Source of the DNA: Coenobita brevimanus | Taxonomy: Eukaryota > Arthropoda > Malacostraca > Decapoda > Coenobitidae | Direction: 5' to 3' | DNA: 64,000 nt | Assembly (NCBI GenBank): GCA_032717465.1 | Contig: CM064666.1 | Location: 21,708,431 to 21,772,430, forward strand | Shown: positions 23,800 through 34,131 of the stretch, one piece after another | Position numbering within the stretch: the stretch's first letter is position 1 | How the letters are laid out: every line of letters begins with the position of its first letter | Made by a program: the position numbers and the translations under genes | Notes under the pieces: model-generated | What the model was told of the DNA's origin: nothing | What the model saw: the letters and a program-made list of their open reading frames with translations, nothing else | Databases searched by the model: none

Positions 23800-25278
23800 A
23801 ACAAGAGGCGTATTTCATAACACCATATATTAATAACAGGAATATTTTCGCCACCACCCACGTTAATACCAGATGACACACAATTTGCCACAACAATAGA
23901 CTCACAATTAAGAGAGCACCAAGGCAACACACCAGATGACACACAAATTGCCACAACAACAGACTCACAATTAAGAGAGCCCCAAGGCAACCCACCCCTT
24001 GTACAAACCTCACCACACACTAAAGATCAAGAAACAAATAGGGCAGTTTCAGATGATGAGTGGGAAATCCCCTCTGATGTAGCAAGTGCGGACTTTGTCG
24101 CTGACTGGCACACGTATACCAATATACTTAGGGTTCACCGGTCCGGTCGTACATATTCCACCATTCCCTCACACAACGATAAACACGTCCAAGTTGAATT
24201 AACAAAGCAAACAGTAAAAATGAATCAAGAAACAAATACCGCTGATCTAACAACCACACCTCAAGTGTTTGTGTATCACGAGGATTAAACTACCCCAAAA
24301 TTCTCTGGCACAACAAAGATCGCATTGATGTCATTTCATTAGTCAGTCAGTGCGAACAAATGTTCATCAAGCGCCACATACTAGATGAACAAGAGAAAAT
24401 TGCTATTTTTTCATCTTGCATAAGCCAGGAAAGATGTCCAGCGAGCAACTTGCTTCGCTCAGACAAGCTCCATCGTGCTAGGACATATGATGAATTTAAA
24501 ACTGAATTTTTGAAGAAAGTTTCTGGAGGTATGAACTTCTTGCCAGGCATAATTCCAGAATTACATAAAATTGTGGATCTTGTAAGGGAGCACACTACAA
24601 ACCATGTGCTCAGTGAAATAACTGCTGATGTCTCCACAATCAAGAGAACATTGTTACTTTGGAAAATTCTAATTAGATAACAGATGATGGAAAGATGTCC
24701 CCAGACCTCGTCGTGGACATCATTGGTTATGTAGCTGCCTTGTATAAATTACCTGATAGGACCCTTAAGATCGCCAAGACGATCGCGTACACCAAAGGAA
24801 TGTGCTTGCTAGACTTAATGAACGAGGTAGAGATGCAGTGCAGTAAAGCAGGTATGGTCGACACACATGCACATTCTGGTAGAATGAGGGTACCTGAGAC
24901 AGTATCAGCTGTGAAAACATCTACACCGACCCCAGAGAACAAAATCGGTCGCGACCAGAAAGCAGGCAGACCAAACAACCAAACATGACAAGGCCTCGTT
25001 CACAGACGCCTTCCTACAGGCAGTTTCATAAGTTTTCGCGCAGCCCGAGCAGGTCTCGCGCCATAAACAACACTTCTTATGGGAAATCACATGTCATTAT
25101 TGTGCAAAACCAGGACACACAAGGTATGAATGCTTTATCAAGGCAAAAGAGGACAAACAAAAGACACAAGGATTTGGTCCTTACTGTAGGCATCATAGAT
25201 ACCAAGGGCACTGGACCAGTGACTGCAAAACAGTAGAAAAAATTGTATTTGTTCAAATCGGGGGAAGACCGTCATGAC
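23800..25278 (+). pseudogene. Gyp-1 gag
   Basis: Structural protein region. The N-terminal part contains a perfect-length 63-bp tandem repeat (23868-23993) encoding PDDTQFATTIDSQLREHQGN and a near copy. The capsid-like part (24360-24680) includes LLRSDKLHRARTYDEFKTEF and ITADVSTIKRTLL, then shifts frame and meets a stop before MSPDLVVDIIGYVAALYKLP. Near 25092-25133 there is a CCHC zinc knuckle (CHYCAKPGHTRYEC), followed by a second Cys/His-rich motif YCRHHRYQGHWTSDC. Gyp-2 has the same order on the minus strand. Several stops and frameshifts make it non-functional. Confidence 0.8.
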
Positions 25279-25378
25279 AAAAAACGAACAAACGTAAAGA
25301 AAAACAAGGCTAAACTTCACATAGGAGGCATGTTGGGAAATGAGTGTATCTTGATACCAGCTGTGTGAGGATCAAAAC

Positions 25379-26200
25379 GTTTCCTTATTTTAAGATACAG
25401 GCTCTCCAGTGAACTTAATAACACATGGAGAACTAAATAGAATTCCTAAAAATAAAAAGAAAGTAACTTTTCTGGATGAAGCTAATTTAGATTTATATAC
25501 AGTAGATGGACAAGAGATTACAGTGAAAGGTATGATAAGATTAAATATCAGTTTCACAGAAACTACAAGACCATTCTCTGCATTTTTCTATATCGTTGAA
25601 AACTTATCAATTAAAGCTCATATGTTACTGGGCTTAAGATCCATGAGAGCTGAGAACATAACCATACTCCCACAAATGAATGGAATAGATTTTGACAATG
25701 AATTTATAGAGGAAATAACTTCAGAGCCCTCACTGATTGGTAGAAGAGAGCCAAAAAGAATTGGTAATATTAAAGGCTTAAACAAACATACACAAACAGA
25801 TGGGTGTATAGATCCACTCACACCATCAGCACCATCCTCCAGAATTAGTGACCCAGATAACAGTACTGATTTATCGATTTTTCCAGCCCATCTCACTAAT
25901 GATTTAGTTATACCACCTAATTCATACATGAAGGTTACCATAAAGAGCAAATTACGGAATAGTACTGTTCTTGTCTTAGAAGACTTATGTAAAGGGATTG
26001 TCAGTAGAAAACGCATTGTCATACGAACGACGAAGGGCAAACTGAGATATTCATAATTAATCACATGAATGGGGAAGATCAGTTGAAAAAGGGAACTTGC
26101 ATAGTTAATATTGAAAAATGTCCCGCCCCTGTGAAGGAAATAGTTATAGCTGGAGTAACAAGTGAAATAGAGAAAGAATAAAAGAATTTAATTCACTCAG
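25379..26200 (+). pseudogene. Gyp-1 protease region
   Basis: An aspartic protease active site DTGSPVNLIT is seen at about 25395-25425, directly preceded by a TAA stop that replaces the leucine codon expected from Gyp-2 (FLDSGSPMNLIT). The open frame continues (25409-26056) with VTFLDEANLDLYTVDGQEIT and AHMLLGLRSMRAENITILPQ, the region that includes the second conserved hydrophobic-G block (the LLGLRSM stretch resembles the flap/ILG part). It shifts frame before the RT. It would cleave Gag-Pol in an intact element. Confidence 0.72.
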
Positions 26201-26223
26201 GTGAATTTGATGAAAAAAATGAT

Positions 26224-26829
26224 TTGTTAACCCTGCTGGAAACACACAGGGACATCGTAGCAATGCCCGGAGAACAATTAGGGTGTACTAACTTGATTAA
26301 TCACATAATTAATGTGCACCCAGAAACACCACCAATTTTCGTACCAGCTTACCGCATACCACACTCCCAACGTACACTTGCAAATCAGTATGTCGATGAA
26401 ATGTTAAAACTTGGAATTATTGAGCCTTCACTCTCCCCGTGGAATGCCCCCTTATTCTTCGTGCCCAAACGAAATGGAGAAATGCGTGCGGTAGTAGATT
26501 ATCGTAAACTAAATAATCACACAATCCCAGACAGATTTCCCATGCCATTGCTAAGCGATGTTCTACAGAACTTTGGTCCTGAGAATAATATATTCTCGAC
26601 CATCGATCCCCTAAACGGCTATTATCAGATTCCGGTATCTAAAGAGTCACGTAAATACACTGCCTTTTCAACAAACAGAGGCCATTATCAATATACAAGA
26701 ATGCCAATGGGACTGAGGACAGCCCCAGGCACATTCCGGCGTCTTATGAACTACGTATTGTCCGGAATTTTAGGACAAGGAATATTTGTTTATCTTGACC
26801 TTTATTATAATCGCAACGAAGAATATTAA
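26224..26829 (+). pseudogene. Gyp-1 reverse transcriptase, palm broken at YLDD
   Basis: The frame contains HSQRTLANQYVDEMLKLGII, SPWNAPLFFVPKRNGEMRAV and VDYRKLNNHTIPDRFPMPL, the FSTIDPLNGYYQIPV block (motif A; the residue order around the usual DL is changed to DPLNGYYQ) and RMPMGLRTAPGTFRRLMN. At 26791-26800 the catalytic YLDD is cut to YLD by a 2-bp deletion and the frame is lost. The downstream frame (26786-27037) restores IIIATKNIKDHLRKLDLLLQ. Gyp-2 keeps YLDD at this place. A broken polymerase. Confidence 0.88.
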
Positions 26830-27029
26830 GGATCATCTCAGGAAATTAGACTTACTCTTACAAAAGCTTAGTGATGCTGGTTTAAAAATTAAACTTTCTA
26901 AATGCAAATTTTGCTTTAAGGAAATAAACTTCTTAGGCCACAAATTAAGTTCTGATGGTATTCACACCACTGATGACAAAATACAGGCAGAGATTTTCCT
27001 GAACCCACTACGACTGACGAAGTTAGACA

Positions 27030-27525
27030 ATTTTTAGGTCTGGCTGGGTACTATAGGTCATTCGTACTACAGTTCTCTCATATAGCCTTTCCTCTATTCC
27101 AACTACTCAAAAAAGATGCTGTATTCCAATGGGAAGAAGAACAAAAAAGGGCATTTAACAATCTACAAATTAAACTAACAAATGCACCTTGTTTAGCATA
27201 TCCAGATTACACAAAATCATTTCTTATTTGTACAGACGCATCAGTTAAAGGATTAGGGGCTGTATTGATGCAGGAAGATAAAAGAGGAAAGAATCAACCA
27301 ATTGCATTTGCCAGCAGACAAACAAGAGGTGCAGAAAAAAATTATTGCACTACAGACTTAGAGGCACTTGCAGTGGTTTTTGCATTACAAAAGTTTCGAG
27401 ATTTGGTATATGGTTACGAAATCCACTTATTGACCGACCATAAACCACTGGTGGGTATGTTTAAAGAAAAACTCCTTTCTGGGAGGAGAGCAAGATGGAA
27501 ATGTACAGTTGAAAACTACAATGTA
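27030..27525 (+). pseudogene. Gyp-1 RT connection and RNase H
   Basis: After LDNF a frameshift leads to FLGLAGYYRSFVLQFSHIAF, then the RNase H domain: CTDASVKGLGAVLMQED (first D), TDLEALAVVFALQKFRDLV (E) and LLTDHKPLVGMFKEKLLSGR (second D). The frame ends at ENYNVQ where the mariner-like MITE is inserted (27526). It would degrade the RNA of the RNA-DNA hybrid. Confidence 0.82.
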
Positions 27526-28546
27526 CAGTCGCCAAACTTTCCACCTGGGCCACCTAGCCGCGAGAGGTGGGTAACGGGTGCTGGTAACAGTGTATCTGTT
27601 TGTTAGTGTGTACATGCTCGACGAAAGTTCGAATCATCAATCCTCTTCGTCTGTAGTGAACCTCCATCAGAGTTCATCCCATAGATGGCTGAGTACGAAG
27701 TTGGGTGGGGAGAAAAATGTCTCAGAAGTAACGCGGCTCTCCCATCGGCTCAGCCAGTTGCATGAAGCTGGTAGCACGGAAAATTGGTATGTGCCACAGG
27801 CTGACCAAGACCAAATAAATATGACTATATTAAATTTAAAATAAGGTAATATATAAAATATGATATAAATATATACTATTATATATAATAATCTCAGGGG
27901 TGGATACATCACGCCGGTCGACTCAGTCATGACTAGCTGACTCGAGGCAGTATTCTGCCTCAACGAACGAGTTTCAACCTTCGACATCTACAGTTCCTAT
28001 CTCTCCTATATAGTTTAAAGTAATATCCGCCCAATGAGTAATCCTGTAACGATTGATGACCTAACTTATCATGTCTCGGATCAAGAATGGTATTTCAGTA
28101 GGTTTAATCGTGACCGACCCAGGACTGGCGAAATGCAAAACGAACAGACACCGGTATCTATTTTTCTACCGTAAGGGCCGGTCTAACGACGGTTTTCCCC
28201 CCCCCCAGTATTCAGTAGACAATATTTATCATGTAATAATGAAAAAGAACACGTTTATTAATATGTATTATATGTGAAGATGCGGTCTTTTATTTATTTA
28301 TTTTTTTTGCTTATTGTTTCCAATACTCGCATTATCCAATACTTTCAAGAAGTTCCTTTGAAATTCTATCGGCTAAAACTTGTCGACTGAATATTGGGAT
28401 GAACTCTGAGGTTCACTAAGGAACACGAGATTTGATGATCCGAACTTTCGTTGAGCATGTACACACGAACAAACGGATACACTGTTGCCAACACCCGTTA
28501 CCCACCTCTCGCTGCTTGGTGGCTCAGGTGGAAAGTTTGGCGACTG
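27526..28546. mobile_element. Mariner-like MITE (1,021 bp) inserted in Gyp-1 pol
   Basis: Ends CAGTCGCCAAACTTTCCACC and, in reverse, the same CAGTCGCCAAACTTTCCACC, with inverted repeats continuing at high identity for about 170 bp (through GGTGGGTAACGGGTG and GTGTACATGCTCRACGAAAG). TA lies on both sides (27524-27525, 28547-28548). The empty site is present in Gyp-3 near 61261-61270 (AATGTACAAA). CAGT ends with a TA target are typical of Tc1/mariner. Internal frames of up to about 88 codons show no transposase, so it is non-autonomous. Confidence 0.88.
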
Positions 28547-28548
28547 TA

Positions 28549-29960
28549 CAAATTCATTATATACAAGGTAAAATGAACATAGTAGTTGACGCATTGTCTA
28601 GGAACCCGAACACAATTCAGGTCGCGGCGTTAGATCTCAAAGGAAATATCCCAAACCACGAGGATATCGCAAAGGCACAAAGACTTGACCCAATATGGTC
28701 TAAAGTTATATACAAGTTAGAAAGTGATGACATACAATTACCCAAACTGCATGTCCCACTTGAACAATTCACAATGGTCAATAATACATTATACAAAATT
28801 AACTCTAAACAACCAAAACGCCAAAGAAATACTAACCAGTTGGTAGTACCTAATGACATGATACCCCAAGTATTACGATTGATACACGACAGCCCACATG
28901 CAGGACATCCTGGAAAGGATAAGACATTCAATCAAGCCCAGCTGTTATATTACTGGCCTTCATTACGAAAAGATATAAACAATCATATAGACAGATGCGA
29001 ATCATGTGCGAAACACGAAGGATACCCAATCACACCTGCACCGATGGGTAATTACCCTGTACCACATCAACCATGGGACGTTGTCGCTGTTGATTTACTC
29101 AAGATGCCATTATCATACAATGATAACCTATACTTATTCGTAGCAACGGATCATTTTTCCCGTTGTCATTTTAGCTCCAATTAAAGATAAGACAGCAGAG
29201 ACAGTAGCAAAGGCAATAACAGATAATGTAATATGTCGCTTTACTACCCCAAAGGTGATAATGGAGGAGAATTTAATTCTGAGATCTTACAAGAAATATG
29301 TAAACAATGCAACATCAAAAAGGTTAACGTTTTGGCCTATCACCCAGCATCGAATGGGTTGGTAGAGAGACAAAATAAAAAAGTATTAGATGTGCTACGA
29401 CACATTCTCAGTGAAAATTATGCAAGCTGGGATGTTTGGATTCCCGGAGTAGAAGCCTCAATTAATGGGTCTATAAATAAATCCATCGGTGACACACCAC
29501 ATTTCATTATATATGGCACAGATAAAAAATTACCATATGAGCTCCTAGAAGGTGACAGCATGCCTATATACAATTACAATGATTACTCTGAACTCCGTTT
29601 ACGTGAATTCCAGGACATTCACAAAAGAGTCAAAAAACAATTAACGATGTCCAAGGAAGAAATGACGGAGGCATTTAACAAGAAGGCAAAAGATTCACCT
29701 ATCAGCTTAGGAGACATTGTTTACGGTGTCATTCATACGAGAGATAATAAATTATCCCCTAAATTTGAGGGCCCATACAGAGTAATTAACATACAAGCAA
29801 ACAAAGTTTTAATTGTCACTTTCAAGTGGCGAGGAGAAACAAGTTCATATTGACCATTTAAATCGAGTTTCAAGGGAATTATCCCATAATTATTCAGCCT
29901 TGGATACAACCGAAAAGGCGAACGTACCTCAAGAAACCAAGCAAGAACATAACAATGATT
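28549..29960 (+). pseudogene. Gyp-1 integrase
   Basis: Three stretches cover the protein. The HHCC zinc finger (LIHDSPHAGHPGKDKTFNQA ... RCESCAKH) and first catalytic aspartate (VVAVDLLKMP) are in one frame. A 2-bp deletion at about 29163 (SRYVIL becomes SRCHF) and a 10-bp deletion at about 29254 (removing VLIS before DNGGEF) together remove 12 bp, so the frame is restored from 29254. The last acidic residue is in NGLVERQN. A further indel at about 29815 disturbs the C-terminus (KVLIVTFKW against KVLIKSLSSG in Gyp-3). Confidence 0.88.
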
Positions 29961-30142
29961 AAAAAAAGAAATTAAGGTCATATACCAAACAATCGAACAT
30001 AGGTGCAACTGTTCCAATCAAATCTACAGTACATCATTTACGAGAATTAAATATCGATTTAAACTCCTTCTATAAATGAAATAACAATCAACCGCAACGC
30101 ACATCATCACTATCATCGACCACAGCATGACCATATTAGGAA

Positions 30143-30172
30143 ATTGTTTTTTTTTTTCGGTAGGTTACGATG
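30143..30172 (+). promoter_or_regulatory. Candidate 3' splice site before Gyp-1 env
   Basis: A T-run followed by TTTTTTCGGTAG and GTTACGATG, with the env ATG at 30170. The same pattern occurs at about 62880-62905 in Gyp-3 and, on the minus strand at about 44592-44612, in Gyp-2 (TTCTTTCGGTAGGTAA). Errantivirus env is made from a spliced subgenomic RNA, so a conserved pyrimidine tract plus AG just before env suggests the acceptor is here. The donor is not identified. Confidence 0.6.
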
Positions 30173-30952
30173 AAGGGACTTATGCTATGGATTCTCCTCT
30201 ACATAGCAAGAGGATATGCGCACTTAGACCCCCAACACATAGTACGACAAGGATGCCTCATAGCTCCAACAGCCACGACTACAATCGTTAAGGACGTCAT
30301 GAGTACTGAAATAAGTCTAGATTACTTGCATGAATTACCTACTTATCTAGACAGACTTGCGACGCCGATGCGACTTCTGGACTTCATGATAGGAAATTAT
30401 GTTTCACAAGCACATAACACCAAGGAAGTGAATGAAATGGTAAAGTTAGCGAAATGGAAACTAAAACATGCAAAGTCAACTATGCTCATCATGATCCAAG
30501 ATCTCCCATCTTATGGAACGGGGGTACTGAGAGACAGGAACAACATCACACGTACTCGCCAAAAGCGCGGTTTGTTCGACCTGGGTGGCGCAGTTCTTGG
30601 GAACATCTTTGGATTGGCTACAGAGGATGACCTTAAAGAAATAAACAAATTTAATAAGATAGCTCAGGTACTAACATACCAAGATAAATTCCTCACAGGA
30701 CAGAACTCAGCAATGAAGACAATTGTGAAAAATCTGAAACAAGCAGAAAACATAGCTCTCGAGAGTGTAGATAAAATAAATGAAATGGAGGGAAACGTTA
30801 CACTTTTCCAACACTTCTCCATCATCACAGAACATATTGACACGATTCTACCACAATTAGAGAACACTAGAGATCGTTTCAGGGCACTTATGCAATTAAT
30901 TTCGAATGCTGGTGATGGCAAGATCACAATTGACTTACTCCCAGTTCATGAG
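30170..30952 (+). pseudogene. Gyp-1 env, N-terminal part (surface and fusion region)
   Basis: The frame starts MKGLMLWILLYIARGYAHLD, a signal-peptide-like start. It has a cysteine in VRQGCLIAPT, a helical stretch (NTKEVNEMVKLAKWKLKHAK), and at residues 128-133 a basic furin-type site RTRQKR followed by GLFDLGGAVLGNIFGLA (134-150), a hydrophobic fusion-peptide-like segment. This layout is that of errantivirus and baculovirus F-type fusion proteins. After VHEL the gene is broken by an antisense RTE-A LINE, and the remaining part starts at 32148. The glycoprotein would act at the membrane in an infectious element. Confidence 0.9.
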
Positions 30953-31036
30953 CTATCTATCTATCTATCTATCTATAGCCCGACGCCCTAATCCCGCAAA
31001 GGGTGGCCGCAGACAAAACGCCTCCAAGTCACTCTG

Positions 31037-31429
31037 TCACCCACCATTTGACTCCCCTCCCCCAAAATCACCCCCCCCCTCCCTCATATACCTCTCAACT
31101 CCATCCCTCCACCTCATCCTCGGTCTACCCCTCCCTCTCCCTCCCTCCACCTCACCTACATACACCCTCTTAGTCAGTCTTTCATTCTCCATTCTCTCCA
31201 CATGTCCAAACCACCTCAGTGTATTTCTCCTAATCTTTTCAACCACATCCACATCTACCCCACAGCGTTCCTTCACTTCTTCATTCGTCAACCTGTCCCT
31301 CCACGTCACTCCACATGCTCCTCTCAAGTAACTCATTTCCACTGCTCTCACTCTTGACTTGTTCCCCTCTTGCAAGGTCCATGCCTCGCTTCCATATGTC
31401 AGGGTAGGGATCACAATACCATCATGCAG
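31037..31429 (-). pseudogene. RTE-A C-terminal domain (downstream of the shared stop)
   Basis: Reads IPTLTYGSEAWTLQEGNKSR, YLRGACGVTWRDRLTNEEVK, TLRWFGHVERMENERLTKRV and RPRMRWRDGVERYMREGGGD. It is in phase with the RT after the TAA codon. It matches the domain at 335-712 closely. Confidence 0.85.
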
Positions 31430-32147
31430 TTACTTCTTAACTTCCATACTCATCTCCCTATTTCTCATCACTGCTTTCACTGTACCAACAACCTTCCTTC
31501 CCTGCTGTACCCTTTCACGTACTTCATCCCCCAAAGTTCCATCCTTACTCATCACACTACCCAAGTACTTGAATGCACTCACATTCTCCATATCCTCACC
31601 ATCCAACCTCACTGCACACTCTGTGACTTCATTCCTCTCAAACACCATAACTTTACTTTTGTTTACATTAACTTTCAGCTCCCTTCTCCTACACACTGTC
31701 CCAAATTCATTCACCAAACCTTGCAACTCCCATTCATCTTCACTCAACAATACTGTATCATCAGCAAACAGCAACACCGGAAGCTTCCAAATCTCACCCT
31801 CATTCATTAGGGCCACCCCCACATCCACTGCCCTACCTTGCACCTTTACAACCCCATCCCTATATATATTAAACAACCATGGAGACATCACACACCCCTG
31901 TTTCAGTCCCACATTGAGATCAAAGAACTCACTCAGCTCACCATCCACTCGCACCGTAGCCCTAGCTCCCTCGTACATACTCTTCACAGCACTCAACAAT
32001 TTCCCCTCCACTCCATATATTCTTAATACCTTCCACATACCTTGCCTATCTATTCTCTCATAAGCTTTCTCCAAGTCCATGAAGGCAGCATACACTTTCC
32101 TTCCCTTCTCTAGATACTTCTCCACTAAACATCTTAGAACAAATATC
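31430..32147 (-). pseudogene. RTE-A reverse transcriptase, open but truncated
   Basis: About 239 codons without a stop, with motif A in FMDLEKAYERIDRQG, motif B-like LKQGCVMSPWLFNIY, motif C FADDTVLLSE and KVNVNKSKVMVFERNEV. It ends MSMEVKK then TAA, and the C-terminal domain (LHDGIVIPTLTYGSEAW...) follows in the same frame. The TAA replaces the serine codon seen at 227-3142, and the same stop is in the RTE-A copy at 43433-44589. The 5' half is missing. Confidence 0.85.
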
Positions 32148-33021
32148 AAGGGAATTCATGCAATTTTATCCATATTTAGAAGCAACACTAACACTAACAT
32201 CAGTAGTAGTTCATGTACCATTCATAACTGAAGACCTGTTCACAGTATACCACATACATCCCTTCCCCTATAAAAATAACAACACTGGTCATCATCAACA
32301 TCAACACAGACACCGAACTCATCATGGTCTCCAAGAGACGGGACACTGTCACTTTCGCAAGTGAATCAACGATTGAACGAAAGTGCCGCACATCCTTACA
32401 TGCTGTTCATCTTTGTATGGCGTACATTTTCACGTTTCAGCCTACTGATACAGTCCCTTGTGAAATGGCTATCATCAGAAATGACAATATTCATCATCAT
32501 TGCAACTTCACTTTTGCTCCAGATAAACTTGTACACCATCAACGCATTGGACACTCAGTTTTTTTATTTTTCTCATAACATCAGTTTACATAGTCTGTCC
32601 AGATATACCACCACCTCATACATCAGCATCAGGATTATACATAGTACCAGACTACTGTGCGGTATTTACACCAGCCATGTCTACTTTATCCACCATCAAT
32701 CACTACGCCATTCTCAATCATACACACAAACATTTCCACCCACTGCCTGATATGGACTTAAACATGAGCACAAGAATTAAGTTGACTTCACCTAAGTTTG
32801 AAACTATGCAACTGATCAATGAAACAATGAAGCCCTGGGAAGATTTGAGTTTGAGTATGTTCAACCCATATTTTGTGTATAGCCCAGCACCTAATGTCTT
32901 TATAATCGTCTGCATTGTAGTTGCAGTACTGCTGTTCGCAATGCACAGAATTCATGCAAGAATTGCTAATTTGGAGTCATTATTTAGTGGGGGGAGAGAA
33001 CATCCAAGTAAATCCCCCTGA
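32148..33021 (+). pseudogene. Gyp-1 env, C-terminal part with membrane anchor
   Basis: Resumes after the LINE with REFMQFYPYLEATLTL, but the frame changes more than once. The last open frame (32677-33021) reads MSTLSTINHYAILNHTHKHF, KLTSPKFETMQLINETMKPW, FNPYFVYSPAPN, then the membrane segment VFIIVCIVVAVLLFAMH (about residues 74-90 of that frame) and a short basic tail RIHARIANLESLFSGG. Homologous tails are at 41815-42099 and 56596-56793 on the minus strand. Cys-containing ectodomain parts are spread over 32324-32750. Confidence 0.85.
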
Positions 33022-33038
33022 ATGAAGTGTACATATTT

Positions 33039-33103
<65 letters not shown>

Positions 33104-33504
33104 AAAAAAAATACAAAGAATGACCCATGTATGGCAAACCAGTACCATTATCTTTAAATAAAATATTAATAACTCTTACCATAATCTTAATTTTAAACTT
33201 TTTTTCTTGCATGTATGCATTTCACTACAATAACCCAAGTACATACTGTATTAAAGTTAAATAATTTACTTTTAATGCATTTATTCAAATATGTATTCAA
33301 CTTGTTTAAAATGTAATATTACTGAATAATCACTATTTACTATAAATATTATATGTATAAACTATTCATACAATTATGTTACTTTTACAATATTATGTAT
33401 TTCACTTAATTAGCTTATAAGTTCATTATAATATGTATATAATATGTATTAATATGGTATGACTATTAACTGTCGATGGTACGTCATTTTCGCGTGACCG
33501 AGCA
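33022..33504 (+). other. Gyp-1 3' untranslated region
   Basis: AT-rich, with a (TA)n tract (33041-33100) after the env stop. The last 60 bases (TATTAATATGGTATGACTAT, then TGTCGATGGTACGTC, CGCGTGACCGAGCA) match the stretch before the LTR in the 54,664-54,903 block on the minus strand, and the ATTTGAATAAATGC stretch recurs (minus) at 58430. No obvious purine-rich tract directly precedes the LTR. Confidence 0.65.
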
Positions 33505-34086
33505 TATATTATGACTCCATATTATAATTACAAATCGTAATAGATAGATAAATAGATAGATAGACAGCTCTGTGCGAGCCTGGGAATGGGAAATGATCTT
33601 GCAAGTTACACTGAGGAAAAGCTGATGACAGGCTAGGAAGTAGGAGTCAGGAGATGATGCAGTTAGTTTGTCAGCGATCACCAGGTGAACACACATACAC
33701 ACATACTCACACACAGACTTCTAGAACTTTCCATCCACAGGGAACACACGTGATACGTCTCCTGTTTCACCAGAATTTAGGAAAGAGAGCTCAGAAGGAA
33801 GCTAGCCATAGAACAGGTCGCAGGGAGAAGGGCTTAGCAACTTGAGAGAGAGAGAGCGAGACAGGGAGACAGGGACTCATACTCACTCGTGAGTGAGAGA
33901 CTTGTTTATATTTCCAAGACAAATAAAAATAGTCCCATACTATTCTTTACCTCTCCTGTCACTACATGACAAATACGGAAAGATTATCTACTTACAAAGC
34001 TACTCAAGTATAACAACCGCTCGTCCGCAAGTCTAATATATATATATATATAACTTCTTTACAAGCAACTACAGTCTTTTATGACA
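33505..34086 (+). repeat. Gyp-1 3' LTR
   Basis: Begins TATATTATGACTCC and ends CTTTTATGACA. The candidate poly(A) signal block CAAGACAAATAAAAATAGTC is at 33915-33934. Compared with the 5' LTR it has a short (TA)n, a 4-bp difference at ACAGACAGGTCG and about 15 scattered substitutions. It abuts CCCGTACGGG of RTE-B. Confidence 0.88.
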
Positions 34087-34131
34087 CCCGTACGGGATTG
34101 AGGAGTCTGGCAATAGATAGGTAGATAGATA
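34087..34131 (+). mobile_element. RTE-B 3' terminus displaced by Gyp-1
   Basis: CCCGTACGGGATTGAGGAG, then TCTGGCAATAGATAGGTAGA: the missing end of the RTE-B copy at 20796-22246. The tail of GATA-type repeats ends at about 34131. Confidence 0.88.

Larger units (their letters stand above)
30953..32147 (-). mobile_element. RTE-A LINE fragment inserted antisense in Gyp-1 env
   Basis: On the minus strand this is a 5'-truncated RTE-A starting in the RT domain (FVLRCLVEKYLEKGRKVYAA) and ending GGGCTATAGATAGATAGATA (30953-30972). RT motifs AAFMDLEKAYERIDRQGMWK, VGLKQGCVMSPWLFNIY and LLFADDTVLLSEDEWELQ are in one open frame (31430-32149). Two ends fit a 5'-truncated target-primed insertion. A stretch of about 75 bp of env seems lost at the site, judged against Gyp-2, and no clear duplication is present (a short TTCATG occurs on both sides). 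Confidence 0.9.
22247..34086 (+). mobile_element. Gyp-1: complete Ty3/gypsy element with env (errantivirus-like)
   Basis: An LTR retrotransposon with two LTRs (22247-22893, 33505-34086), primer-binding site, leader, gag, PR-RT-RNase H-INT pol, env and 3'UTR in order, about 11.8 kb including two nested insertions. It sits inside RTE-B with ACCC present on both sides (22243-22246 and 34086-34089), a likely 4-bp target duplication. The LTRs differ by roughly 15 substitutions over about 520 aligned bases outside the TA tract, so the insertion is moderately young. All coding regions are damaged. Gene order and an envelope with furin-like site place it with the errantivirus-type gypsy elements. Confidence 0.9.

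Noticed and set aside
12372..28548. 12372-16716 and 27526-28546 as the same transposon family
   Set aside because: The first four terminal bases are nearly alike (CAGC against CAGT) but the following TIR sequences differ completely.
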